A DNA stretch of 64,000 bases from Paenibacillus dendritiformis (GTDB taxonomy: Bacteria > Bacillota > Bacilli > Paenibacillales > Paenibacillaceae): the NCBI RefSeq assembly GCF_021654795.1, contig NZ_AP025344.1:5503501-5567500 (forward strand), written 5' to 3'. Position numbers and translations under genes: made by a program. A model generated the notes under the pieces. That model saw nothing but the letters and a program-made list of their open reading frames with translations, made no database searches and was not told the DNA's origin. The stretch's first letter is position 1. Each line of letters starts with the position of its first letter. This document shows positions 19,521-29,500 of this stretch, piece after piece.

Positions 19521-21254
19521 CTAACCGTACAGCCGGGCGTAATAACCCCCGAGCGCCAGCAGGTCCTGATGGCGGCCCCGCTCGACGACCGTGCCTTGAT
19601 TCATGACGGTAATCAAATCCGCCTGTTCCACGGTGCTGAGACGGTGGGCAATCAGAATGGTGGTGCGCCCCTTCATCAATTCGTTCAGGGCCTGCTGTAC
19701 CCAATGCTGGGATTCGTTATCCAGCGCGGAAGTCGCTTCGTCCAGCAGCAGGATCGGGGCGTTTTTGAGAATCGCCCGGGCGATCGCAATTCGCTGCCTT
19801 TGTCCGCCCGACAACGACGCTCCTCTCTCTCCCACCGGCGTTTGATAATGTTCAGGAAGTTCCTGAATGAAATGGTGAGCGTATGCCGCTTTGGCCGCCT
19901 CGATCACTTCTTCATCCGTTGCATCCGGGTTGCCGTAGCGGATATTTTCCTCAATCGTGCCGGTAAACAAGAACGGCTCCTGCGGAACGTATGCAATCTG
20001 CCTGCGGATTTCCTCCAGCGTATAATGGCCGAACGGTTTGCCTTGGAGCAGGATTTCTCCGCTGTCCACAGGATAAAAGCCGAGCAGCAGCTTGATCAGC
20101 GTACTTTTGCCGCTGCCGCTGGCCCCCACGATAGCGGCGACCTGGCCGGGAAACACCTGCATCGACATCTCGACAAGCACCTTTTTATCCGCCTGATAGG
20201 AAAATTCCACATCTCGAAACTCCACCGCAGCCTCCGACACGAGCTCGCTGTAAGGAGATCCCAAACGCTCCGGTTCCTCTTCCTCTCTTAGTACCTCTTG
20301 AATCCGGTGAGCGCCCGCGAGCGAATTTTGGGTCATCGACAGAACCGTCCCCAATTCCAACAAGGCGTGCGTCAGATTCACTTGCAGAACCGCAAGGGCA
20401 GCGACGCTTCCCATGCCCATCAGTCCGTAGGCATAAAGAAGACTGCCGATGACGATGATGCCGCAAAACGTGACGTAGCTGATAAAATGGTTCACCGCAG
20501 CCTGCATGCCATTCTTCTGCGCGGTTTGCCGAAGCGTCTGCGTCATTTGTTCGTTCAACGCTTCGTACTGGTTGTAAATCGTACGGATGCGGAACAGCTT
20601 CACAATTTGAATGCCGCCCATAAAATCTTTGAATTTTTCGGTCATTTTACCGAGTGTTTGCAAGCCTTGTTCGGACAGGGCGCGAATATCCCGCGCAAAT
20701 TTCAGGCTGACCACGGAGGACAGCAGCAGAATGACGAAGGATACGCCAGCAAACCGCCAATCGATCAACACCATGGAGACAATGGAGCCGATGCAAAAAA
20801 CAATTTGAAGCAGCAAAACGAAGTAAACCTGCGAAAATGTAAACTCAACGGTCGTTACGTCGTTGTTCACCCGCGACAGCAAGTCCCCATGGTGCGTCTG
20901 TTCCAGAAATCTCGGCCGCACCCGGCACAGCTTGTCGTAAAGACGTTCGCGGATATTCAGCACAGTCAGCTCGACACTGCGCTGGTATAAGTAAATGAAC
21001 CAAGGTGAAATCACATTTTCCAGGAACAGCGCCGCACCCAAAATAATAAAGGCGTCCACCATCAGGGACGTATCTCGAGACACGGCGAAATCAACCAAGT
21101 TATGTACGACCAAACTGAAGGCGATCAGGAACAATGTCTGGGTGAGCGCCGTCACGGCCAGGCCAATGGCGTACTGGGTTTTGCGCTTGCGGTTCATAAA
21201 GGTCAGCAAGTAGCCGAGTTCTTTCACTTGCGAAAGCCATCCGCCCTTTTTCAT
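19521..21254 (-). CDS. pmxD: ABC transporter half-molecule PmxD (TMD-NBD fusion)
   Basis: 577 residues. An N-terminal six-helix exporter domain (about 1-320) is followed by an ATPase domain with Walker A GASGSGKST, signature LSGGQRQRIAIARA and Walker B LLLDEATSALD. This is the type I exporter fold of multidrug and lipid exporters. Its ATG overlaps the pmxC stop as ATGA, with GGGAGG upstream, so it is translationally coupled and likely pairs with PmxC as a heterodimer. In known pmx loci these two genes sit between pmxB and pmxE exactly as here, and are thought to export polymyxin and protect the producer. Both ATP sites look complete, so neither partner is obviously degenerate. Confidence 0.92.
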   Translation of the reverse strand: MKKGGWLSQVKELGYLLTFMNRKRKTQYAIGLAVTALTQTLFLIAFSLVVHNLVDFAVSRDTSLMVDAFIILGAALFLENVISPWFIYLYQRSVELTVLNIRERLYDKLCRVRPRFLEQTHHGDLLSRVNNDVTTVEFTFSQVYFVLLLQIVFCIGSIVSMVLIDWRFAGVSFVILLLSSVVSLKFARDIRALSEQGLQTLGKMTEKFKDFMGGIQIVKLFRIRTIYNQYEALNEQMTQTLRQTAQKNGMQAAVNHFISYVTFCGIIVIGSLLYAYGLMGMGSVAALAVLQVNLTHALLELGTVLSMTQNSLAGAHRIQEVLREEEEPERLGSPYSELVSEAAVEFRDVEFSYQADKKVLVEMSMQVFPGQVAAIVGASGSGKSTLIKLLLGFYPVDSGEILLQGKPFGHYTLEEIRRQIAYVPQEPFLFTGTIEENIRYGNPDATDEEVIEAAKAAYAHHFIQELPEHYQTPVGERGASLSGGQRQRIAIARAILKNAPILLLDEATSALDNESQHWVQQALNELMKGRTTILIAHRLSTVEQADLITVMNQGTVVERGRHQDLLALGGYYARLYG

Positions 21255-23077
21255 GTGTACGCCACCTCCCTGCGTTCGGCAGAATCGGTAAATTCCTGGT
21301 AGTACGACTGGGCGTACAGTCCCTTCCTCTCCAGCAATTGTTCATGAGTGCCCTTTTCAACAATATTCCCCTGTTCCATGACCCAAATTTCGTCGGCGTT
21401 TTGAACTGTAGAAAGCCGGTGGGCAATAACCATGGTCGTTCTATTCTTCATCAATACGCCCAGCGCTTCCTGAACCGCGCTTTCCGACTCCGGATCAAGA
21501 GCCGACGTTGGCTCGTCCAGCAGCAGAACGGGAGCATCCTTCAGAAAAGCCCGGGCCATTGCTATGCGCTGGCGCTGCCCGCCGGACAAAAATCCTCCGC
21601 GCTCTCCGACATACGTCTGGTATCCGCCCGCAAGCTGCATAATGAAGGAATGCGCCTGAGCGGCTTTGGCGGCTTCGATAATCTCGTCCATCGACGCATC
21701 TTCACGCCCGTAGCCGATATTTTCGGCGATCGTGCCGCTAAACAAATATGAATCCTGGGTTACCACGGAAAAATGCGACCGAAGCTGCTCCGGATCGGCA
21801 CCGTGGATCAGGCTGCCGAACACGCGGATCTCACCCTGATCCTCCGGAAGCGGATAAAAGCCGCATACAAGCTTTAACACCGTGCTCTTCCCTCCGCCGC
21901 TCGCTCCGACAAGCGCGATCGTCTTCCCTTCCGGCACCGAAAAGCTAACATTCCGCAGGATCGGGGAGCTCTCCTCATACCCGAAGGTTACGTTCTGAAA
22001 CTCGATGGGAGCGGCGCTCGCTTTCGGCAGCGAACGGCCATTTTCCGTTTCGGTCGGCTGCTCGACGATTTCGGAGACCCTTCTCAGGGCACCGGCCATT
22101 TCGAACGTCCGCGTGATGAGCTCGGGTATATGCTCCAGCGGCTCCAGACACAGATTCAGCAAGTACAGGAAGGCGATCAGCTCTCCCGCGCCTAGCTGCC
22201 CGTTGTAGATCAAATAGCTTCCGTAACTGACGGCAAAAATGATCGGGCTGATCATCAGCGTGGAAAGCAGCGGGTTGACCCAGGCTTCCCGCTTTTTCAC
22301 AGCCAGCTTTTTTTGAGCTGTCAATTGCAGCAGCACTTGGTAGGAGCGAGATAACATGCCGGATAGCAGGTAGCTTTTTACAATAGGCATACCCCCGAGC
22401 GTATCCTGGAGGTTGACGTTCATTCGGCCCATGTTCGCCTGGGCTTCCTCCGTCAACCGTTCCAACTGCTTGCCGATCCATTGGGAAACCAGCAGCGCTA
22501 AGGGAAATAACAGCAGGCTGTAAAGCATCAGCTCCCATTGGAGGTAGATCAAATAAGCGAAACAGCCAATGAACAATAGCGGATGATAAAACCACTGGGC
22601 AAGGTCCCGAATCATAAACTGCTGGATGAGCTGCAGGTCGTTGTTGATCCGCGACAACACGTCGCCGGAATGCTGCTTTTCCAAATAGGAGACCGGGAGT
22701 TTGCCGATATGACGCATGACATGGTTGCGGATATCCTGCACCGCAGAGGCGCTGCTTCGCTCCACCCCGAAGCTCATGAAATACTTCGCCGGCACACCGA
22801 TCAAGATGACCACAAAGACCGTGTACACGATTTGCAGAACGATTGGCCCCGCCCCCTTCTCGGCCTGGGTGGTCAGCTGCTCGATCAAACTTCCCGTCCA
22901 TATCTCAATAACGGCGGCGGCAATTGCAGACAAGGTACCGACGATCATCCAGCCTTTGTGACGGCTTACATAGGACATCAGCCAGCGGAACGCTTTCCAG
23001 GTGGCGTAAGCGGATTGGCGCTTGGAAGGCGCCGCTGTGCCGTGCTCTCGAACAGACGGCTGCCGGTCAGCTTCCAT
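21251..23077 (-). CDS. pmxC: ABC transporter half-molecule PmxC (TMD-NBD fusion)
   Basis: 608 residues. A hydrophilic N-terminus of about 35 residues precedes a six-helix exporter domain (about 40-340) and an ATPase domain with Walker A GASGGGKST, signature LSGGQRQRIAMARA and Walker B LLLDEPTSALD. It overlaps the end of pmxB by 11 bases and the start of pmxD by 4, so the three are one translationally coupled unit. The ATG has GGAGG about 12 bases upstream, inside the pmxB coding end. The role in polymyxin export and self-protection is inferred from position and from known pmx loci. The substrate cannot be read from sequence. Confidence 0.92.
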   Translation of the reverse strand: MEADRQPSVREHGTAAPSKRQSAYATWKAFRWLMSYVSRHKGWMIVGTLSAIAAAVIEIWTGSLIEQLTTQAEKGAGPIVLQIVYTVFVVILIGVPAKYFMSFGVERSSASAVQDIRNHVMRHIGKLPVSYLEKQHSGDVLSRINNDLQLIQQFMIRDLAQWFYHPLLFIGCFAYLIYLQWELMLYSLLLFPLALLVSQWIGKQLERLTEEAQANMGRMNVNLQDTLGGMPIVKSYLLSGMLSRSYQVLLQLTAQKKLAVKKREAWVNPLLSTLMISPIIFAVSYGSYLIYNGQLGAGELIAFLYLLNLCLEPLEHIPELITRTFEMAGALRRVSEIVEQPTETENGRSLPKASAAPIEFQNVTFGYEESSPILRNVSFSVPEGKTIALVGASGGGKSTVLKLVCGFYPLPEDQGEIRVFGSLIHGADPEQLRSHFSVVTQDSYLFSGTIAENIGYGREDASMDEIIEAAKAAQAHSFIMQLAGGYQTYVGERGGFLSGGQRQRIAMARAFLKDAPVLLLDEPTSALDPESESAVQEALGVLMKNRTTMVIAHRLSTVQNADEIWVMEQGNIVEKGTHEQLLERKGLYAQSYYQEFTDSAERREVAYT

Positions 23078-26000
23078 GCAGTACCCCGGCCTCCGCTTCG
23101 ATCTGCCGCTTGACTTGCTCTAAGATGTCCCGGATGACAACGGCCGTTTCGTCCACGCGCGCGAGTTCCAGCAATTCCTCGTGCGCGCCCTCCAGCCGGT
23201 AATCGGCGTAAGCTTGCGTCGTTGCCCCCCGCCAGGACGGCAATTGGTGCTCCAGGCGGAACGCTTCGCTGTCCTTCGCAATCAGCTCGTAAATCCGGGC
23301 CGGAACCGTGCCGGAGTTAATAAGCTGCGCTTCGTACGCCAAAGTCGCTTTGACCTTCTGATGAACCCGCTCCCGCACGAGCGGGTTGCTCATTAATTCC
23401 TTCTCTTCTTCGTCGAAATCGGCAAGCATTTCTTCAAGCTCTTTCTCCGACGTTTCGGGAGGCGTCAGCGTGTCCTTAATCCACGAATCCACCATGAGCA
23501 CGTCCGTTACGGAATACCCTCTTTTCTCCATCGTTTTGGCTACCTCGAACGTGAGATTGCCTCCAAAGCAGTAGCCGAGCAGCACGTAAGGTCCTTCGGG
23601 CTGGATGCGGACGATCTCGTCTACATAACGGTTCAGCATGACCTCGTAATCGGCGGCATCGTCGATAAAATCAATGCCGTAGAGCAAAAACTGGCCGTCG
23701 AGTCTGCTTGCGAGCTCCCGGTAACCGATGCCGAAGCCGCTGCCCGGAGGGAAGCAGAACACGTTCAGATCTCCTGCTTTATTCAGCTTAATGAAGGAGT
23801 CTCCCCCTTTATCCAGGCCCAGATCCCCCTCTCCGAAAGCCATGGCTTCAACCGTTACATGATGGAATTGGCGGTTCAGCGGTATCTCGATGCCCGTTTC
23901 ATCGTAAACGGCTTGAACGAGCCTCATCAGACTTAATGAATTGCCACCCAACTCAAAAAAGTTATCCTTTACGCCGACCTGCGGAACGCCAAGCGTATCC
24001 TGCCAGACGCGGGCGATCTTCATTTCGAGCAGCGTTCTCGGCGCTACATATTCTGCTCCTCTGACCGCGGCTTCCTCCGGGGCGGGCAGCGCTTTGCGGT
24101 CGATTTTCCCGTTGGGGGTCAGCGGCATCCGCGAAAGCTGCACGAGGTGCGAAGGAAGCATATACCCTGGAAGCTGCTTGGCGAGCTCCTCCTTGAGTTC
24201 ATGCGCCGCCAGCCTCGTTTCCGCGACGTAGTAAGCGACAAGCTGCTTATGGCCGTTCGCGTCGTCACGGGCAAGCACCACCGCTTCTTCCACGCCCTCG
24301 ACGTTCAGAAGCTGTGTCTCGATTTCATCCAGCTCGATCCGGTACCCGCGGATTTTCACCTGATGGTCGATCCGGCCCAGGTATTCGATGTTGCCGTCCG
24401 GCAGCCAAGCCCCCAAGTCGCCCGAGCGGTACAGCTTCTCCCCCTCCGCAAACGGGGAATCGACGAACTTCTCCGCCGTCAGATCCGGACGGTTCAGGTA
24501 TCCTCTCGCCAGGCCTTCCCCGGCCACGTACATTTCGCCCGCTACGCCGATCGGCACTGGGCGGCGGTTTTCATCCAGGACGTACACCTTCAGCGTCGGG
24601 ATCGGCTTGCCGATATTGCTCTTCGCCGCCTCCATTTCGACCCGCGTAATTTCCTTATACGTCACGTGAACCGTCGTCTCGGTAATGCCGTACATATTGA
24701 TCAGCTTCGTCTCCGGGTACTTCGTCTTGAAGCCCTTGAGCAGCAGCGGACTCAGCGCTTCGCCCCCGAAGATGACGTTGCGAATCCGCAGATCGTACGG
24801 ATGATCCGCCAAGACCTCACGCAGCAGCTGGTAGAAGTACGTTGGCGTCTGGTTCAAAATCGTGACCTGTTCGCGGCCCAGCAGCGCCAGGAAATCGGCC
24901 GGATTTTTCGCCGTGAGCGGCGGTACGATGACCAGCTTGCCTCCGTACAGCAGCGCTCCGTACATTTCCCAGACGGAGAAATCGAAGCAGAACGAGTGGA
25001 ACAGCGTCCACGTGTCGGACGGCCCGAAGTCGAACAGGTTCTTTTCGTTGAACAGGAGGCGCACCACGTTCTTATGCTCGATCAGCGTTCCTTTCGGTCT
25101 GCCGGTCGTTCCCGACGTGTAGATGACATAAGCCAGGTTGCCCGGTCCGGAAATCGGTTCCAGGTTCAAAGCGTCCAGCGCACCTTCGGAGTCCGCCCCT
25201 CTGTCGCCCCAAACGAAATCATCCAATTCGAGGCGCGTTCCTGCGAAGTCGGTCTTCTCGTGCAGATGCTTTTGAATCAGCAATAACGGCGCGCCCGAAT
25301 CCTCGATCATGAAGCGGATGCGCTCCTCCGGGTAGTCGGGATCGACAGGCACGTAGGCTCCGCCCGCTTTGAGAATCGCCAGAATGCCGACGACCATATC
25401 GAGCGAGCGTTCGGCCAGAATCGCTACCAGCTGGTCCGCTTCTACTCCCGTCTCCCGCAGCTTCCTTGCAAGGCGGTTGGATCGCTCGTTCAGCTCGCGG
25501 TAGGTCAGCTGCCGCTCGTTCATGACGGCGGCCACGTGGTCCGGGTAAAGCTCCGCCTGCTCTTCGAACAAGCCGTGAATCGTTTTCCCCCGCTCGAACC
25601 CGGTTTCGGTGTCATTAAATCGCTTCAGCAGCGTCTCCCTCTCGTCTGGGGACAGCACATCGGCTTGTCCAAGCTCCAGATCCGGCTGAAATAAAAGCAA
25701 GGACAGCAGCCGAACAAGATGGTCGGCCGCCTGTTCCACAAATGCCCGCTCGTACCGCTGCCCGTCAAAGCTTATTTCCAGCTCGATAGAGTGGTTTTGG
25801 CGGTCAAATTGAAAAACCGTATCGGCCGCCACCCGGTTACCCAGCGGTACCGGATGAATCGGGGCGAAAGATGCGACGGTGTTGACGACCGGGAGGCCGT
25901 CCCCCGTATAGTCCAGATGGAGCGGCTCCACCATTTTTGGAAAAGGCAGATGCTGATGCTCCAGCGCCTCGCCGATGGAAGCTTTGATGCCCCCGAGCAG

Positions 26001-26375
26001 CGTTTTCAGCGTAGTCTGATGGCTTACGGCCGTCTTGATCACCAAGATGTCATGCGGCGGCGGAGTCCCGTCGGGGTCTGCGCTATAAGAAGGCATGCCG
26101 ACCAGCACTTGGTCCTGCCCGGTATATTTGAACAGCAGGCTTTTTACTCCTGCCAAAACAATCATGTACAAAGCCAAATCCGAACCGTTGGCGAGGCGAA
26201 TGATTCTCTCCGAGAGTTCGCTCGGCAGAGTACGGTGAAGCAAGCCCGGCTCGGCCGCAGCTTCCCCGTCGGCGGATAATTTGGAGGATTGACTGTAGGG
26301 AAGGAAGCTCAGGCAGTCATCGGCGTCAAACTTGCCGCTCCAATACCGTTCTTCCTTTTCAAATAAAGATTTCAT
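23067..26375 (-). CDS. pmxB: Polymyxin synthetase PmxB, module 10 (Thr) with thioesterase
   Basis: 1102 residues, the usual PmxB length. Residues 1-230 are only the C-terminal half of a condensation domain, with no HHxxxDG. The A domain follows (about 255-765, code DFWNIGMVH, Thr), then the carrier domain with GGNSL and Ser813, then a type I thioesterase at about 860-1090. The thioesterase nucleophile motif is GYCFGG with Cys936 where most peptide thioesterases have Ser; the codon is TGC at 23570-23568. The thioesterase should release the decapeptide by closing Thr10 onto the side-chain amine of Dab4. The start is ATG, preceded by GGGGAGG. The bond Dab9-Thr10 would be made by the terminal C domain of PmxA, the N-terminal half-domain here acting as a docking or structural remnant (inference). 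Confidence 0.94.
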   Translation of the reverse strand: MKSLFEKEERYWSGKFDADDCLSFLPYSQSSKLSADGEAAAEPGLLHRTLPSELSERIIRLANGSDLALYMIVLAGVKSLLFKYTGQDQVLVGMPSYSADPDGTPPPHDILVIKTAVSHQTTLKTLLGGIKASIGEALEHQHLPFPKMVEPLHLDYTGDGLPVVNTVASFAPIHPVPLGNRVAADTVFQFDRQNHSIELEISFDGQRYERAFVEQAADHLVRLLSLLLFQPDLELGQADVLSPDERETLLKRFNDTETGFERGKTIHGLFEEQAELYPDHVAAVMNERQLTYRELNERSNRLARKLRETGVEADQLVAILAERSLDMVVGILAILKAGGAYVPVDPDYPEERIRFMIEDSGAPLLLIQKHLHEKTDFAGTRLELDDFVWGDRGADSEGALDALNLEPISGPGNLAYVIYTSGTTGRPKGTLIEHKNVVRLLFNEKNLFDFGPSDTWTLFHSFCFDFSVWEMYGALLYGGKLVIVPPLTAKNPADFLALLGREQVTILNQTPTYFYQLLREVLADHPYDLRIRNVIFGGEALSPLLLKGFKTKYPETKLINMYGITETTVHVTYKEITRVEMEAAKSNIGKPIPTLKVYVLDENRRPVPIGVAGEMYVAGEGLARGYLNRPDLTAEKFVDSPFAEGEKLYRSGDLGAWLPDGNIEYLGRIDHQVKIRGYRIELDEIETQLLNVEGVEEAVVLARDDANGHKQLVAYYVAETRLAAHELKEELAKQLPGYMLPSHLVQLSRMPLTPNGKIDRKALPAPEEAAVRGAEYVAPRTLLEMKIARVWQDTLGVPQVGVKDNFFELGGNSLSLMRLVQAVYDETGIEIPLNRQFHHVTVEAMAFGEGDLGLDKGGDSFIKLNKAGDLNVFCFPPGSGFGIGYRELASRLDGQFLLYGIDFIDDAADYEVMLNRYVDEIVRIQPEGPYVLLGYCFGGNLTFEVAKTMEKRGYSVTDVLMVDSWIKDTLTPPETSEKELEEMLADFDEEEKELMSNPLVRERVHQKVKATLAYEAQLINSGTVPARIYELIAKDSEAFRLEHQLPSWRGATTQAYADYRLEGAHEELLELARVDETAVVIRDILEQVKRQIEAEAGVLHGS
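24268..25583. repeat. Near-identical Thr-module DNA block, copy in pmxB module 10
   Basis: This aligns without indels to 13621-14936 (offset 10647). The A10 domain is almost the same DNA as A2 and A7. It lacks the carrier-domain part of the larger block and has a few private substitutions, for example CTTGCAAGG against CGCGCAAGG. Confidence 0.85.
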
Positions 26376-26413
26376 TCGTACCTCCCCTAAAAATGAAGTA
26401 ACCCCTTGCCCCG

Positions 26414-26448
26414 GCGCAGGTCCGAAAAAGCTTGTTTTCGGCCTGCGC
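26414..26448 (-). promoter_or_regulatory. Stem-loop between pmxA and pmxB
   Basis: The 154-base gap holds a strong hairpin: 14 base pairs with one bulged base and a 6-base loop. GCGCAGG (26414-26420) pairs with 26442-26448, and CCGAAAA (26422-26428) pairs with 26435-26441. No T tract follows on the minus strand, so it is not a canonical terminator. It may mark an mRNA processing site or an attenuating structure. A weaker GC-rich stem lies just after the pmxA stop, at about 26490-26525. Confidence 0.6.
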
Positions 26449-26529
26449 GTTTACGGGCTTGGACGTTGTTCGCCGTCTTCCTTGGGATGCGCGCCGCTTT
26501 CGCTTGACGGCGGAGGCGCACTTATAGGA

Positions 26530-29500
26530 TTAAAACGCGAATTCGATCGTATCGACGGCACTCTTTGCGCCTGCCGACGGTTTGTGACATTCAATCCGGC
26601 TTAGCTCGAGTTGCGGATTTTCCGCAATTTGAGACAGTATCCGCAGGTAATCCTCGGTCAAGGTGCGGATCATCGCTTCTTTGAACAGCTTGGTGGCGTA
26701 GAAGAAGCCCCCGCTTAGCGCCCCGTTGTTTTCATACATAAACAGCGTCAGATCGAACTTCGCTTCTTCCAATTGGTCAAGCTCGTAATTCTTCAGGCTG
26801 ACCCCTTCCAGCTCGGCGTCTCGTTCTTCGATATTTTGCAAATCGAAAACGGCATCGAACAACGGGAAGCGGCCAGGCTCCCGCTTCACATTCAAACGCT
26901 CCACGAGTTCTTCGAATGGATAATCCTGGTTCTCGAAAGCGCCCAAAGCCGTTTCCTTTACTTCTTCCAGGTAAGACAAGAACGTTTTGTCGCCCGACGG
27001 ACGATTTCGGATCGCCAGCGTATTGACAAACATGCCGATGACCGGTTCCAAATCGGCATTCGTTCTTCCCGCCACCGGGGTGCCCACGATTAAGTCCTCC
27101 TGACCGCTATACTTGGACAGCAGCACGGTATAAGCCGCAAGCAGCACCATGAACAGCGTGCTTTCACGCTCGGCCGCCAATTCGCGCAGCCGCAGAGAGA
27201 GAGAAGCTTCGACGTTGAACTCCAGATGCGCGCCTTCGTAGTTGCGAACCGCAGACCGTTCATAGTCCATCGGCAGGTCCGCCGTTGGCAGCTCGCCTTC
27301 AAAGGTTTGCAGCCAGTACGCTTCCTGCCGTCCGATCCGCTCTCGGTGAGCTTTCGACTGCTGCCAAACGGCATAATCCTTGTATTGAATGCGCAGTGGC
27401 GGCAGTTCCTGCCCGGCGTAGAAACTCGAGAACTCATCCATCACAATCGCCATTGATACCCCGTCGGACACGATATGGTGCATGTCGAAAAGGAGAATAT
27501 ACAGATTTGGCTCCAGTTCAATGACCCCGGCACGCAGCAGCGGCGGCTTGCCGAGATCAAACGGACGAACAAAGCTTCGAACGATCTGCTCAATTTGAGC
27601 CGCATCCTCTTTATCTGCTTGATGATGCTCGACAGCAAAATCGACCTGCGGGTAAATTCGCTGAACCGCTTCACCCTTCACGATTTCAAAACCGGTGCGC
27701 AGCGATTCGTGCCGTGTTATCAATTTCCGCAAAGCGGCTTCCAACCGGTCTAAATCAAACTGACCTTCCACCTGCACCAGCTCCGGCATGTTGTAAAGCT
27801 GATCGGCCCCATCCAGCGTGTGCTGAATGAACAGCCGTTTCTGCGCGGAGGACAGAGGATAGTACTCTCTTTCCTCCGCTTGAGGAATGAGCTCATGCTC
27901 CTGCCGTTCCATCCGGGCGATCGCCTCGGCCATCGCCGCAATCGTCGAGTGACGGAATACGTCGCGCAGCGGCACATTGACGTTTAATTCCTTAAATACC
28001 TTGCCCGCCAGCGTCGTCGCCCGCAGGGAGTGGCCGCCAATGTCGAAGAAGTTGTCGTGAACGCCAATCTCCTTCGCAAGCCCCAGCACCTCCTGCCAAA
28101 TCGCCGCCAGCTTCGTTTCCAGCTCATTGCGCGGTGCGACGTACTCCGTTCCGCTTCCCGCTTCCCCTTCCGGCGCTGGCAGCGCCTTCCGGTCAATCTT
28201 TCCGTTCGGCGTCAGAGGCAGACCCTCCAGCTCCACGAAGTACGACGGGATCATGTAGCCCGGCAGCTCCTGTGCCAGCGAGCCGCGCAGATCGTTCACT
28301 GCCAGCTCCGCTCCGGTATCCAGCGTGTAATACGCGCATAGCGCCTTCTGCCCGTTCGCGTCACTTCGAACCAGCACCACCGCTTCGCGTACGCCTTCCA
28401 CCCGCAGCAGCTGCGACTCGATCTCGCCCGTTTCAATCCGGTACCCCCGGATTTTCGCCTGGTTGTCGATCCGGCCGATGAAGTCCACGTTCCCGTCCTC
28501 CATCCACCGCGCCAAGTCTCCCGTGCGGTACAGCCGCTCGCCCGCGGCGAACGGACTGTCTACGAACTTCTCTTCCGTCAGCTCCGGACGGTTCAAGTAC
28601 CCGCGCGCCACGCCGGCTCCGCCGATAACCAGCTCGCCCAGCACCCCAACCGGCACCGGATTCAAATGCGCGTCCACGATGTAGAATTTCGCATTCAGCC
28701 ACGCTTTGCCGATCGGCACATGGCCTGTCTGCGGCAGCTTCGTCAGCGGCTCGTCGTAGAAGCTGGAGTCGATCGCCGCTTCCGTCACGCCGTAGGCGTT
28801 GATGATCCGGAATAACGAGCCGAAGCGCTCCTGCAAGGTCCGGTAATCCGCCACGCTGCAGCTGTCCGAGCTCGTGATCAACAGCTCCATCCCGCTCATA
28901 TCCAGCCCTTGCTCGTGCACGTACTCCAGGAACGGCACGATCAGCGCCGGCGTCGATTCGAAGATGGTGACCCGCTCCCGCTCCATCCAGTAGTGCAGAC
29001 GAGACGGATCGATCCGGTCGTCCTTCGGCACAATCACCATCGTGCCTCCGTTGTACAGCGTCCGCGCGATATCTCCCACGAACACGTCGAACGAGAAGCT
29101 GGCGAGCTGCAGCAGCCGCACCGGGAACTGATCCAACCGGTATTCCCGCCGGTAGCCCGCCGCCGTGTTCACCAGGCTGCGATGCTCGATCATCACGCCC
29201 TTCGGCTTGCCCGTCGTTCCCGATGTGTAGATCACGTACGCCAAATCCTTCGGACGGGCTTCATGGAAGCTGCCCATGCCAACATGCGGATGGCTCTCAT
29301 CGCTGGCATCCACAGCAGCCGTCAGCTTGCCGGAGACCATGCCGGAGCCAATCGGCGCATTCGCCCGCTCCTCGCTGTACGACGCTTCGTCGTCGAGGTA
29401 CAGCACCGCCGCCAGCGCCAGCTCCTCTTCGCCGAGCCAGGCTTCGGCACGCTCTCGCAGCGGCGTTTGCGTCAGCAGCACCTTCGCTCCGCTGTCTTCA

